56,777 nt of DNA, taken from contig JAHFED010000042.1 in assembly GCA_023248635.1 (NCBI GenBank), positions 1-56,777 of the forward strand, written 5' to 3'. Positions 16,380-24,673 of the stretch are shown in pieces. Position numbers and translations under genes: made by a program. Source of the stretch: Myxococcales bacterium (GTDB lineage: Bacteria > Myxococcota > UBA727 > VGSZ01). Under the pieces are notes generated by a model. It saw only the letters and a list, made by a program, of their open reading frames with translations, did not search any database and was not told the DNA's origin. Each line of letters starts with the position of its first letter. Positions within the stretch are counted from its first letter, which is position 1.

Positions 16380-17153
16380 GTGCGCAAGCTGATCATCGCC
16401 GTCGTCTGTTGCGCAGCCTGCGCCACCGTCGAAAGCGGGGAACGCGCCGCGGCGAACGTGCTGCTGCCGCCGGCCGACGAGGTGGCCATCGGCAAGAAGA
16501 TGAAAAACGAGATCAACCAGAAGCTCAAGCTGCATGCTTCTGCAGACGTTCAAAATCATATTGAAAAAATTGGCCAGGCGATGGCACGGCAAGTCAAATC
16601 TCCCGTTCCATTGCACTTTCACGTGGTCGACGACGACAAACAGGTCAACGCATTCGCCATCCCCGGCGGCGACATCTATGTGTTCTCGGGGATGCTCAAG
16701 CTGGCCGACGACGACGCCGAAATCGCTTGTGTCTTGGGCCATGAGATCTCGCACGTCACCCGTCGACACATCGCCCAGAAGCTCGTGCAGCAGGTGGGGC
16801 TGCAAACCTTGTTGGGGCTGGCCCTGGGTGATCAGCCCGGCTTCCTCGCGGCACTGGCGACCCAGGTCGCGGGCACCGGCGTGCTGTTGAAATTTTCCCG
16901 GGACCACGAACGAGAAGCAGACGAATTTGGCCTGCCGCTCTGCAACAGTGCAGGATATGATCCGAATGGCTACGTTCGCATGTTCAAGAAAATCAAGAAA
17001 TTGGGCGAGGCGTCGGCGGCCGGCTCTTTTCTTCAATCCCATCCCTTGCCCACCGAACGCATCGAAGCAGCCCAGGCGCGCATCAAGACCTTCGACCCCA
17101 AGGGCACCGTGACCAATGAGAAGCAGTACGCCGCCTTCAGGGCCCAGCTCTAA
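16380..17153 (+). CDS. M48-family metallopeptidase, lipoprotein, 257 aa
   Basis: A lipobox signal (KLIIAVVCCAAC) is followed by the M48 signature GHEISHVTRRH (HExxH) and the third zinc ligand EREADEFG about 60 residues later. It matches the BepA/LoiP-type periplasmic zinc peptidases that trim misassembled outer-membrane proteins. The GTG at 16380 has GGAGG upstream. The gene is followed directly after its stop by a two-hairpin structure (17154-17218). Confidence 0.9.
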   Translation: MRKLIIAVVCCAACATVESGERAAANVLLPPADEVAIGKKMKNEINQKLKLHASADVQNHIEKIGQAMARQVKSPVPLHFHVVDDDKQVNAFAIPGGDIYVFSGMLKLADDDAEIACVLGHEISHVTRRHIAQKLVQQVGLQTLLGLALGDQPGFLAALATQVAGTGVLLKFSRDHEREADEFGLPLCNSAGYDPNGYVRMFKKIKKLGEASAAGSFLQSHPLPTERIEAAQARIKTFDPKGTVTNEKQYAAFRAQL

Positions 17154-17218
17154 CAGGGTGCGGAAAAACTCCGTTTTTCGCACCCTGCTTTGCTTCCGGA
17201 GGTCTGTCCCAGACCGCC
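17154..17218 (+). terminator. Two-hairpin element after stop codon, copy 1
   Basis: It begins right after the M48 TAA stop. Hairpin 1 is CAGGGTGCGGAAAAAC-tcc-GTTTTTCGCACCCTG (17154-17187), with one bulge. Hairpin 2 is GGAGGTCTG-tcc-CAGACCGCC (17198-17218). The second hairpin and the CTTC before it resemble those at 23538-23560 and 56749-56771. Hairpin 1 differs in sequence but keeps pairing and an AAC-tYc-GTT tip. A terminator or RNA-stability element is likely. Confidence 0.65.
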
Positions 17219-17227
17219 GATCTCGAG

Positions 17228-17821
17228 ATGCGTTCGACGTCGAACGGCGACACCACTTTGTACTACAAAGACAAGCCATTCTTTGCTCAGCCAGACACGC
17301 TTAATCGACTCTACAAGAAGGCGAAGAACGAGCTGACGGCGGGACCGATCCGACCACTCGACGCGGCGACTCCAGGCCTGGGTGTGGTGCGGGTCGTCAG
17401 AACGACCATCACCAAACACGTCGTGCTGAGTGATACATCAACAATACAGATTATCGTCGCCATCTTGCCCTGTGCTTTCGGCTGTCCCGCGGGGCTCCTC
17501 TATCCAGCTCTCATCCCCTCGACCAGCGACCAATCACTCGATGGCATCATCCAGGTCTTCGAGGTCAACGCCGCCGAGCTGGACAAGCGCCTGGTCTCGG
17601 TGCCCGGCCGCACCGATCCCTATTTCAACACCGACGGCCTGCGCCCGACGACGCAACGGGACTTCACTCTCCAACTTCATGCCGAGGTCGGCATGTTGGG
17701 CCCCAGGGGCGATGCCGACGTCATGATTGAGCCCCTCACCCAGCCGCTCCTCAACGAAATCCGCGTGGCGATCAGCAGCCCCGTCCGGCCGTCGTCGTCG
17801 CCAGCAGCAGCAACGTTCTAG
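17228..17821 (+). CDS. Hypothetical protein, 197 aa
   Basis: The frame runs from ATG 17228 to TAG. The N-terminal part is polar (LYYKDKPFFAQPDTLNRLY), and one hydrophobic stretch lies near residues 73-96. There is no signal peptide. No family is recognised. The gene follows a two-hairpin element rather than joining the M48 transcript, and its stop overlaps the stop of the convergent GNAT gene. It may have lost its original 5' end. Confidence 0.5.
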   Translation: MRSTSNGDTTLYYKDKPFFAQPDTLNRLYKKAKNELTAGPIRPLDAATPGLGVVRVVRTTITKHVVLSDTSTIQIIVAILPCAFGCPAGLLYPALIPSTSDQSLDGIIQVFEVNAAELDKRLVSVPGRTDPYFNTDGLRPTTQRDFTLQLHAEVGMLGPRGDADVMIEPLTQPLLNEIRVAISSPVRPSSSPAAATF

Positions 17822-18276
17822 CCCTCGCTCAGGCGCAGCTTGAAACCGCTGTGGGTGGGCACGAAGCCACAGCGGCGCCAGAAGCGGTGGGCGTCGACGC
17901 GCTCGTTTCTCGATGTCAGTTGGGCCCGAAAACAGCCGGCGGCGCGGGCCCGGCGCAAGCATTCCTCGACCAGCGCTTCGCCCGTGCCACAGCCCCGGCG
18001 GCCGGCGTCGACGACGACGCTCTCGAGCTGGGCCACTGCCGTGCCGCCGTGGCTGAGGTTGGCAATCACGATCAGGGTGGCGGTGCCAACCACGACGCCG
18101 TCGAGCTCGGCCACCAACAAGCTCTGGCGCGGATCCGCAGCAATGGCGGCGAAGGCGCGGGCGTAGGCGTAGGCGTCGGCGCTCTCGCGTCGTTCGCCAC
18201 CCAGGCTCAGCTGGTCGAGCAGGGCAACGATGGCGACGACGTCAGCGGCGACGGCGTCGCGGATGCCCACGCTCAC
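17818..18276 (-). CDS. GNAT-family N-acetyltransferase, 152 aa
   Basis: The sequence has the GNAT layout: an N-terminal IRDAVAADVVAIVALL, acceptor strands with LLVAELDGVVVGTATLIV, the acetyl-CoA pyrophosphate loop (R/Q-x-x-G-x-G/A as DAGRRGCGTGEAL) and the C-terminal AHRFWRRCGFVP strand. It transfers an acetyl group to an unknown amine or protein. Its start overlaps the end of ffh by 4 bases, so it is co-transcribed with it. The stop codons of this gene and the convergent 17228 gene overlap. Confidence 0.9.
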   Translation of the reverse strand: MSVGIRDAVAADVVAIVALLDQLSLGGERRESADAYAYARAFAAIAADPRQSLLVAELDGVVVGTATLIVIANLSHGGTAVAQLESVVVDAGRRGCGTGEALVEECLRRARAAGCFRAQLTSRNERVDAHRFWRRCGFVPTHSGFKLRLSEG

Positions 18277-19874
18277 CGACGGTTCTTCTTGCGCGCGTTC
18301 TTTTCGGCCTTGCGCTTGTCCTTCTTGCCCTTGTCGGCGGTGCCGCCGCCCGCACCCGCTCTGGTCGTCGTGTAGTAGCCGGGGGGCGGAGCCAGGGGCT
18401 TTGCACCCTGGGCGCCGAAGGGGTTCACGCCGCCAAAGAGGGCGCTCATGTCGCCGAGCCCGCCGGGCATGCCACCGCCGCCGCCGCCGCCGCCGCCGAA
18501 GCCCTTGGCCATCTTGGCCATGTTGCCAAAGCCCGGCATCTTGCCGAGCAGCCCGGGTTGCATGCCGATCATCTGCATCATCTGCTTCATCATATTGAAA
18601 CGAGCGAGCAGGTCGTCGACCTCTTTTTCTGTACGACCAGAACCCTTGGCGATGCGCTTTTTCCGTGTCTTGGCTTGCGTGATCAGCTCCGGACGTTTGC
18701 GCTCGTCGGGCGTCATCGAGCGCACGATAGCCTCGAGCTTGACGAACTCTTTGTCATCGACCTTCTGGCCGCCGGTCAGCTCCCCCATCCCCGGAATCTT
18801 CTCGATCAAAGAGCTGATGGAACCCATCTTCTTGACCATTCCAAGTTGATCAAGAAAGTCCTGCAGGGTGAAGCGCCCCTGCATCATGCGCATGGCGTCT
18901 TTCTCGGCTTTGTCTTTGTCGACGACGTCTTCGAACTGTTTGACCAGGCCAACGACGTCGCCCATGCCGAGGATGCGCGAGGCCAGTCCCTCGGGGCGGA
19001 ACTCCTCGAGCTTGTCCATCTGCTCGCCCATGCCGAGGAACTTGATGGGCTTGCCGACGATCTGCTTGATCGAGAGCGCCGCACCACCGCGGGCGTCGCC
19101 GTCGAGCTTGGTCATGATGAAGCCATCGATGCCCAGGCGCCGATCGAATTCGACGGCGGTGCGCACAGCGTCTTGGCCCATCATGGCGTCGACGACGAGG
19201 ATGACGTTGTCGGGCTTGGTCAGCTCTTGAATCTGCTCGAGCTCGGTCATGAGCTCGTCGTTGATCGACAAGCGACCGGCGGTATCGAAGATCACGCAGT
19301 CGCACTGCCACTCTTTGGCCTTCTGCAAGGCGCGACGGCAAAGCTCGGGCGGCGCGACGCCGTCTTCGTGAAAAAAGCGCACCCCGGTCCGTTCGGCCAG
19401 GGTCCGCAGCTGCTCGACGGCGGCGGGTCGATAGATGTCGGCCCCGACCAAGAGCGGCCGGTGCTTCTGCTTGAGCAGCAGGGCGGCGAGCTTCCCCGTC
19501 GTCGTCGTCTTGCCCGTTCCCTGCAGGCCCACCATCATGATGGTGCCGACGGGCTTGCTGAGCCGGATGCCGGTGTCGACGGGCCCCATCAACGCGACCA
19601 GCTCGTCGTAGCAGGACTTGATGAAGTGCTCGGCGGGTCCGAGCTTGTGCTTGATGCCCTTTTTGTCCTTGCCCTCGACGGTGACGGTGCTGCCGACGGT
19701 GCTCTCTTTCACCTTGGCCAAGAAGCTCTTCACCACCCCGAGCTCAACGTCGGCTTCGAGCAGCGACAAGCGCACTTCGCGCAGGGCCTCGTCGGTGTTG
19801 CTCTCCGTCAGCTCGGCCTGGCCGGCGAGGAAGTTGCGTGCGGAGCGGAAGCCTTTGCTGACGGTCTCAAGCAT
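18273..19874 (-). CDS. ffh: Signal recognition particle protein Ffh
   Basis: N and G domains are clear: GLQGTGKTTTTGKLAAL (P-loop), DTAGRLSIND, TKLDGDARGG. The Met-rich M domain (FNMMKQMMQMIGMQ) follows. Start ATG at 19874. The 533 residues exceed the usual about 450-480 because of a Gly-rich insert (GGGGGGGGG) and a Lys/Arg-rich C-terminal tail. Ffh pairs with 4.5S RNA to deliver membrane proteins to FtsY; neither of those is in the window. The gene overlaps a GNAT gene. Confidence 0.96.
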   Translation of the reverse strand: MLETVSKGFRSARNFLAGQAELTESNTDEALREVRLSLLEADVELGVVKSFLAKVKESTVGSTVTVEGKDKKGIKHKLGPAEHFIKSCYDELVALMGPVDTGIRLSKPVGTIMMVGLQGTGKTTTTGKLAALLLKQKHRPLLVGADIYRPAAVEQLRTLAERTGVRFFHEDGVAPPELCRRALQKAKEWQCDCVIFDTAGRLSINDELMTELEQIQELTKPDNVILVVDAMMGQDAVRTAVEFDRRLGIDGFIMTKLDGDARGGAALSIKQIVGKPIKFLGMGEQMDKLEEFRPEGLASRILGMGDVVGLVKQFEDVVDKDKAEKDAMRMMQGRFTLQDFLDQLGMVKKMGSISSLIEKIPGMGELTGGQKVDDKEFVKLEAIVRSMTPDERKRPELITQAKTRKKRIAKGSGRTEKEVDDLLARFNMMKQMMQMIGMQPGLLGKMPGFGNMAKMAKGFGGGGGGGGGMPGGLGDMSALFGGVNPFGAQGAKPLAPPPGYYTTTRAGAGGGTADKGKKDKRKAEKNARKKNRR

Positions 19875-19937
19875 GGGGCGCCATAGCATCCCCCCGCCGG
19901 GGATCGAGGGGGTCCGACGTCGCGCTCACCCCGGCCC

Positions 19938-20657
19938 TCAGGTCGGCAGCCAGACCACCCGTCCGCCGCACTTTCTGACCAGGGGCTCGAGCACATAGCG
20001 CGCGTAGCCGGGGATCGAGGGCGACGCCGACACCTCGAGCACGTAGGGCTTCGCCACGCCGATCTCCCGCGCCGCCGTGACGACGTCGAGCACCTCGTGG
20101 CGGCGGGGGTTGAGCGCATGATCGAGGAAGAGCCGGATCTGCGCTTTCAGGTGCCAGCGATCGGGCGAGCTGCCGCCGCGAAGCTTGGCCAGCAAGGTCG
20201 CGTCGTGGGGTCCAGCGGCGATGGCGTCGAAGGCCTGGCGCGGCACCGGCAGCTGCATGGGGGGCACGAGGTCGAAGGAGAAGGCGAAGACGTCGCCGGA
20301 GGCCAGGAACAGGTCTTGGCGTTCGGCCCGCGGGTTCTTCTTCAGGTAGAGCTGCTGGAACAGACGCGCGAAGCGCACGCGCTCGGCCTCGTCGCAAATG
20401 GCGTGCTGAAAATAGACGTCGATCTTGTCGGCCATCGACTGCGCCGAAGCCAGGGCGTCGACGATGCGCGGCGAGCCCTTGTACAGGGGCGCCTGCACCG
20501 AAAACTCCACCGCCGACACCGCCGTCGACGACGACAACGCCTGCACCACGGCGCGGTGGTTGTCGAGCTCCCGATAGACCAGGGCCAAGGTGGCAGCGAG
20601 CGGTCCCTCGCTGGAGGTGTCCGCCGGCCCCTCGTGCGAGCGCAATGGAGAACGCAT
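19938..20657 (-). CDS. Hypothetical protein coupled to cNMP-binding gene, 239 aa
   Basis: The ATG at 20657 overlaps the stop of the upstream TPR-cNMP gene (TGATG). The sequence is mostly helical in its N-terminal part, with 'MADKIDVYFQHAICDEAERVRFARLFQQLYLKK' and 'LLAKLRGGSSPDRWHLKAQIRLFLDHALN'. No family is recognised and no signal is present. The tight coupling suggests a partner of the cNMP-binding protein, but no function can be stated. Confidence 0.6.
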   Translation of the reverse strand: MRSPLRSHEGPADTSSEGPLAATLALVYRELDNHRAVVQALSSSTAVSAVEFSVQAPLYKGSPRIVDALASAQSMADKIDVYFQHAICDEAERVRFARLFQQLYLKKNPRAERQDLFLASGDVFAFSFDLVPPMQLPVPRQAFDAIAAGPHDATLLAKLRGGSSPDRWHLKAQIRLFLDHALNPRRHEVLDVVTAAREIGVAKPYVLEVSASPSIPGYARYVLEPLVRKCGGRVVWLPT

Positions 20658-21838
20658 CAGCTGCCCGCCGCGAGGCGATCGGTGGTGGCCCGCAAGCGAT
20701 CGCGCAGCGTCATGAACAGCACCCGCCAGACGCGCACGGCGAAGGCGTCGTTGCTGGCCATCACGTCGCGAAAGCCCCGCTTGTCGAGCCGCAGGGCGCG
20801 CACGGGAGCGGCCGCGACCACGTCGACGCCGGCGGGGGATTCGTCAAACAGACCCATCTCACCCACGTGGGCCCCCACCGCCAGGCGCGCGATGTCGCGA
20901 CCCGAGGTGCTGCGAACATCGACGGCGCCTTCGAGGATCACCCACAGCGCTGCTGCGGGCGCGCCGGCCTCGACCAGCTTGTCACCGAAGGGCAAGCTGA
21001 CGACGTCGCACAGGTGGTAGATGGTCTTGAGCTCGGCCAGCGAGAGCTCGGAGAAGAGCGGCAGGCGACCAAAGGAGTCGAAGCCCTCCATCATGGTGAC
21101 GCGGTTCTTGCCGTCGTCGTCGACGACGCCGCCGCTGATGGCCGCCAAGGCCGCAACGACGCCGCTGTCGACCAGGGCTCCGCCCCCCGCAGCAAAGGCC
21201 GGCACTTCGCCGGTGCCCGCGCGGCGCAGGTTGCTGCTGTCGAGCAGCTCTTTGGCGAGGCGCGCGGCCACCTTCTTGTCGGGGCTCTTGTCGTCGACGG
21301 CGTGGTAGAGGGCGAGGGCTTTTTCCGTCTTGCCGGCCTTCTCCCAGGCTTGGGCGGCGTCGAAAGGACGCTGGGCTTTTTCGAAGCACATCGCGGCCCG
21401 CACCGCCGACTCGGGGGTCGATTCCATCATGTAGAGGCCCGCGGCCTCGACCAGGTTGCCGCCCTTTTCGAACATCTCGGCGGCTTTCAGCCTCTGGCCG
21501 GCGGTGGCGTAGCACTGAGCCGCAGCGGTGGGGTCGTTGGCTTTCTCGTAGAGCTGCGCCGCCTTTTCCTGCTCGTCGAGCTGCTCGCAGCAGTAGGCAG
21601 CGCGTTGGTAGTCTCGCGAGCGGTAGAAGAGGTTGGCCACCTGCTGAAAGACCTCGGGGTGCCCCTGGGTCTTGGCGATGAGCTGAAAGGCAATGTCCTC
21701 GCGGACGCGGGAGTAAAGCTCCGCCGCTTCGTCGACTCGTCCCGACGCCAGAGTCTGGATGAGACCCTGCACGACTCGATCGAGCGTGTAGAAGAATTCG
21801 CCGCCGTCTGCGCCGCGGATGGTGACCGTTTCCGACAT
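20657..21838 (-). CDS. TPR and cyclic-nucleotide-binding domain protein, 393 aa
   Basis: The ATG at 21838 starts MSETVTIRG. The N-terminal half (about 25-190) is a string of TPR-like helix pairs (FYRSRDYQRAAYCCEQLDEQEKAAQLYEKA, FEKGGNLVEAAGLYMME). The C-terminal part (about 250-370) is a CAP_ED domain with FDSFGRLPLFSEL, LPFGDKLVEAGAPAAALWVIL and GEMGLFDESPAG, the phosphate-binding loop. There is no DNA-binding helix-turn-helix, so it is probably a cAMP- or c-di-GMP-responsive scaffold rather than a transcription factor. It is coupled to the downstream 239-aa gene and divergent from the WD40-like lipoprotein. Confidence 0.85.
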   Translation of the reverse strand: MSETVTIRGADGGEFFYTLDRVVQGLIQTLASGRVDEAAELYSRVREDIAFQLIAKTQGHPEVFQQVANLFYRSRDYQRAAYCCEQLDEQEKAAQLYEKANDPTAAAQCYATAGQRLKAAEMFEKGGNLVEAAGLYMMESTPESAVRAAMCFEKAQRPFDAAQAWEKAGKTEKALALYHAVDDKSPDKKVAARLAKELLDSSNLRRAGTGEVPAFAAGGGALVDSGVVAALAAISGGVVDDDGKNRVTMMEGFDSFGRLPLFSELSLAELKTIYHLCDVVSLPFGDKLVEAGAPAAALWVILEGAVDVRSTSGRDIARLAVGAHVGEMGLFDESPAGVDVVAAAPVRALRLDKRGFRDVMASNDAFAVRVWRVLFMTLRDRLRATTDRLAAGS

Positions 21839-21883
21839 CGAGGCCCTCTTGTCGTCGAGGACTGTACTCGATAGCGCCCCGGC

Positions 21884-23488
21884 ATGCGGAACCCATCGTG
21901 CTCCTGCCTGGTCGTCGTCGTCGCGGCCCTGTCGGCCTGCCCTGCGATCCAGGTGGTCGACGAAGACGCGCTGCTCAAGCTCAAGACGGCACCCGTGGGC
22001 AGCCATCTGCAAGGAACCCCTCTGGGCCTGGGCGAACCCGTCGTCGTCAACCGCCGCGACTTCATCTACGCCGTGGCCTTCGACGACACGTCCAAGGAGC
22101 TCGCCTTCGTGCACCACGTCTCCACCCACATGGAGCTGACGACGACGTCCATCGAGCCCTTGGCGCCCCACTTCCAGGAGAAGGTGAACGCGAGCGAATT
22201 CGACTGCGAAGACGTCGTGTTCGCCGGCGATCGGGTGCTGGTGGCATCCCGTCAGGGCACGCTGAGGGCCTTCGATCGGCGCACGGGCAAGCTGCGCAAC
22301 GAGATTGCCACCGGCGAAGGTCTGCTGCGCCTGGCCCTCAACGTCGACGGCAGCGTCGTCGCTGTGGCCTCCACCGAGGGGCGGGTGTTGCTTTTTGATG
22401 CCAAGAGCCTGGCGCTCATCGGCGAAGGCAAGCCCCACAGCGCCGAGGTCCGGGGGCTCGCGTTTCTGGGCGATGGGCGCCTGGTCTCTGTGGGCCAAGA
22501 CGGCGCCTTGAAGGTGGGAGCGATCCGGCCCGCCGAGTCGCCGGTGGTCCGCGTGCCGACGACGTCGCTGGCCCAGGGGGATCGTGCCTTTTTGACCCAC
22601 CTCGACGGGGCGCGCGCCGTCGCCACCGTGCGCGACACCCGGCAGGGCGTGAGCATCATCAGCCGCGCGGCCGTGAAGCGCCTCGAGCTGCCCAGTCCCA
22701 CGGAACCCCGCACTTTGACCGTGCAGACGGCGGCAGGTCCCCAGGAGTTTCCCGTGGTCGATCTGGGGGTGCTGCACCTGCGCACTCTCGATCTGGGCCC
22801 GGTCAGCGCCGCCGTCTGCGACGACTGCTTGCCTGTGGGTGCTGAGCTCAAGTTGGGACAAGACGTGCTCGCCCACACCCAGCTCGTCGAAGACATCGCC
22901 AACGACGAAATGGTGGCCCGCCCCGTCGCCGGCGACGTCGTCGTTCACCTGGTCGAGGGTGCCCGCGCTTTGGTCGAGACCAAGGCCGTCGTGCTCCCCG
23001 GGCCCGGCACCGACCTCGACGTGTCGGCCAGCGGGGCTGTGCTCGTGAGCTTCTCGGGCGCCAAAGCCGAACGGACCTTCGACCTGCACGACGCCGAAAA
23101 GAAGGGCCACTTCCCGCCGCCGGCGGCCAACTCCGGAGCAGCCTTCGTCGACGTCGACGCCGGCACCTTGGGTCGCATGTTCGTCAATGGGCATCTGGGC
23201 TTCACCGTCACGGGCGGCGTTTCGCCGGACGGTCGCACCGTCGTCACCGGGGGTTGGGATCGTCGGCTGCTCGTGTGGGACGCAAAGACGGGCGAGATCG
23301 TGACCGAGCGCAACCTGGCCTGGCTGGTGCGGCGCGCGCGCTTCGCCCCTGATGGACACCTCTTGGCCGCTGCGGCCTGGACGCCCGTCAACGCCCTGAA
23401 CGAAGGCGACAGCGAGCCCTCGCTCTTGCTGTATCCCCTCGCGCTTTCCGGGGCCTCCATCGTCGGCCCTCGGATCGCGTCACCCTGA
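21884..23488 (+). CDS. WD40-like beta-propeller lipoprotein, 534 aa
   Basis: The lipobox (VVVAALSAC) indicates a lipoprotein. Repeated blades are seen: LLRLALNVDGSVVAVASTEG, VRGLAFLGDGRLVSVGQDGAL, VSPDGRTVVTGGWDRRLLVWDAKTG, FAPDGHLLAAAAW. They resemble WD40/PQQ-type propellers that serve as protein scaffolds at the cell surface. A middle part (about residues 280-400) is a different domain with CDDC. The stop is followed at once by a two-hairpin element (23486-23560). Confidence 0.8.
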   Translation: MRNPSCSCLVVVVAALSACPAIQVVDEDALLKLKTAPVGSHLQGTPLGLGEPVVVNRRDFIYAVAFDDTSKELAFVHHVSTHMELTTTSIEPLAPHFQEKVNASEFDCEDVVFAGDRVLVASRQGTLRAFDRRTGKLRNEIATGEGLLRLALNVDGSVVAVASTEGRVLLFDAKSLALIGEGKPHSAEVRGLAFLGDGRLVSVGQDGALKVGAIRPAESPVVRVPTTSLAQGDRAFLTHLDGARAVATVRDTRQGVSIISRAAVKRLELPSPTEPRTLTVQTAAGPQEFPVVDLGVLHLRTLDLGPVSAAVCDDCLPVGAELKLGQDVLAHTQLVEDIANDEMVARPVAGDVVVHLVEGARALVETKAVVLPGPGTDLDVSASGAVLVSFSGAKAERTFDLHDAEKKGHFPPPAANSGAAFVDVDAGTLGRMFVNGHLGFTVTGGVSPDGRTVVTGGWDRRLLVWDAKTGEIVTERNLAWLVRRARFAPDGHLLAAAAWTPVNALNEGDSEPSLLLYPLALSGASIVGPRIASP

Positions 23489-23566
23489 TCCCCGATCTCG
23501 CTGAACTTCGTTCACCGAGGTCGGAGATGTTCTTCCTGGAGGGTCTGATGCAGACCCTCCCCACGC
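23486..23566 (+). terminator. Two-hairpin element after stop codon, copy 2
   Basis: The TGA stop is itself part of the shared word TGATCCCCGA. Hairpin 1 is CCGATCTCGCTGAAC-ttc-GTTCACCGAGGTCGG (23492-23524, one C-C mismatch and one G-U). Hairpin 2 is GGAGGGTCT-gatgc-AGACCCTCC (23538-23560). The closest relative is at 56681. Sequence differences in the stems are largely compensated on both strands. Confidence 0.7.
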
Positions 23567-23626
23567 CGGGACGGTGGGGCCCCACCCAACTCCGCTTTCG
23601 CGCGCGCTCCCCGCGCCTGAGCGAAC

Positions 23627-23791
23627 TTCAAGACGCGCCAGCGTCTTGAACATCCAAACTTCAAGACGCGCCAGCGTCTTGAACATCCAAACTTCAAGAC
23701 GCGCCAGCGTCTTGAACATCCAAACTTCAAGACGCGCCAGCGTCTTGAACATCCAAACTTCAAGACGCGCCAGCATCTTGAACGTCCAAAC
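23627..23791 (-). repeat. Palindromic tandem repeat array 2, five 33-bp units
   Basis: Five head-to-tail units, TTCAAGACGCGCCAGCGTCTT followed by GAACATCCAAAC, opposite in orientation to array 1. The fifth unit has AGCATCTTGAACGTCC variants. It lies between the convergent WD40-like and hemerythrin genes, downstream of a two-hairpin element. A trailing partial TTCAA follows. Confidence 0.95.
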
Positions 23792-23818
23792 TTCAACTGG
23801 ACTTGGGATGAGACCCCT

Positions 23819-24334
23819 CTACAGCCGCGCTTCGTCGGCGGGACGGACGGCGGGCTGCTTCTGCTCGTTCTTGCGGTCGACGGCGGCGAGGCGGGCAAGC
23901 GGGGTGAGCTCGGCGACGTGCTCCCGGGCGTTGAGGTATTCGCCAGCCAGAGACTCGGCGGCCAGCCCCGTGAGGCGGCGGGCCTCTTCGAACATGTCTT
24001 CCTCTTCGCCCTCGATGTGGGCGTCGATGAGCTCCCGGAGGATCTTCACCTTGCCCGCGAAGCGCTCGTCATCGACGTCGAGGGCCAAGAGCTCGGTGAG
24101 CAGCAGGCCGACGACGTGGTGTTCTTGCTTTGCCTCCAGGATGAGCGCGTGCATGTGGGCGTTGGTGGCCAGCCGGTCGTAGAGCACCTGGTCTTCGGCG
24201 GCGCCGTGGGCGCTCATTTCGTCGGCAACCATTTCGAGCAGCTGGCGGCGGTGGGCTCCTTCGGCGTCGACGAGCTCCTCGAGGTTCTCCAGCAGCTGGC
24301 GGTGTTCGGCGTGCAGGACGTCATAGATTTCCAT
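23819..24334 (-). CDS. Hemerythrin HHE-domain protein, 171 aa
   Basis: The ATG at 24334 has an AGGAG Shine-Dalgarno sequence. The helical bundle shows the histidine and acid set: VLHAEHRQLL, MSAHGAAEDQVLY, AKQEHHVVGLL, DAHIEGEEEDMF. These ligate a di-iron centre in hemerythrin-like proteins, implying oxygen, NO or metal sensing or storage. The C-terminal tail is polar and basic. It is a single domain without kinase or transmembrane segments. Confidence 0.85.
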   Translation of the reverse strand: MEIYDVLHAEHRQLLENLEELVDAEGAHRRQLLEMVADEMSAHGAAEDQVLYDRLATNAHMHALILEAKQEHHVVGLLLTELLALDVDDERFAGKVKILRELIDAHIEGEEEDMFEEARRLTGLAAESLAGEYLNAREHVAELTPLARLAAVDRKNEQKQPAVRPADEARL

Positions 24335-24673
24335 GGCAGCTCCTTGGGGCGTGTGGGCGCAGCAGGAGTTGAGCAAAGCCGATGCCCGAGCGCGGGGCGG
24401 GCAGGGCTGAACCTGCCGGGGCATCTTGGGCTGCGGGCGCCGCGACCTTCAGAGCCCGCGGCTCAGCCTGCATCCGTGCGGGTCGATCCTGAGGCGCCTT
24501 TGTTGCTCAGGTGGCTGTCGGGTTCGTTGATGCCCCAGCTGCCGCAGCACCCCTCTTCGCCCTGTTGACGACGTCGACGCCGGCGGCCTCGTCCCCCTGG
24601 TCGCTGGGCGTGACTGTTGCTGGAGGCCAGCAGCCTGATGCACCGCACCACGGACGCAACCAGCGAGGGGCGC
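24335..24673. other. Divergent intergenic region, no gene recognised
   Basis: This region between the hemerythrin gene and the histidine kinase must hold both promoters. A short inverted repeat GCAGG-gctgaa-CCTGC lies at about 24407-24422. No other feature is supported. Confidence 0.35.

Noticed and set aside
18448-18500. Poly-Gly run at the end of ffh as a possible assembly or frame error
   Set aside because: The frame stays open on both sides to a normal basic C-terminus; Gly-rich Ffh tails are plausible.
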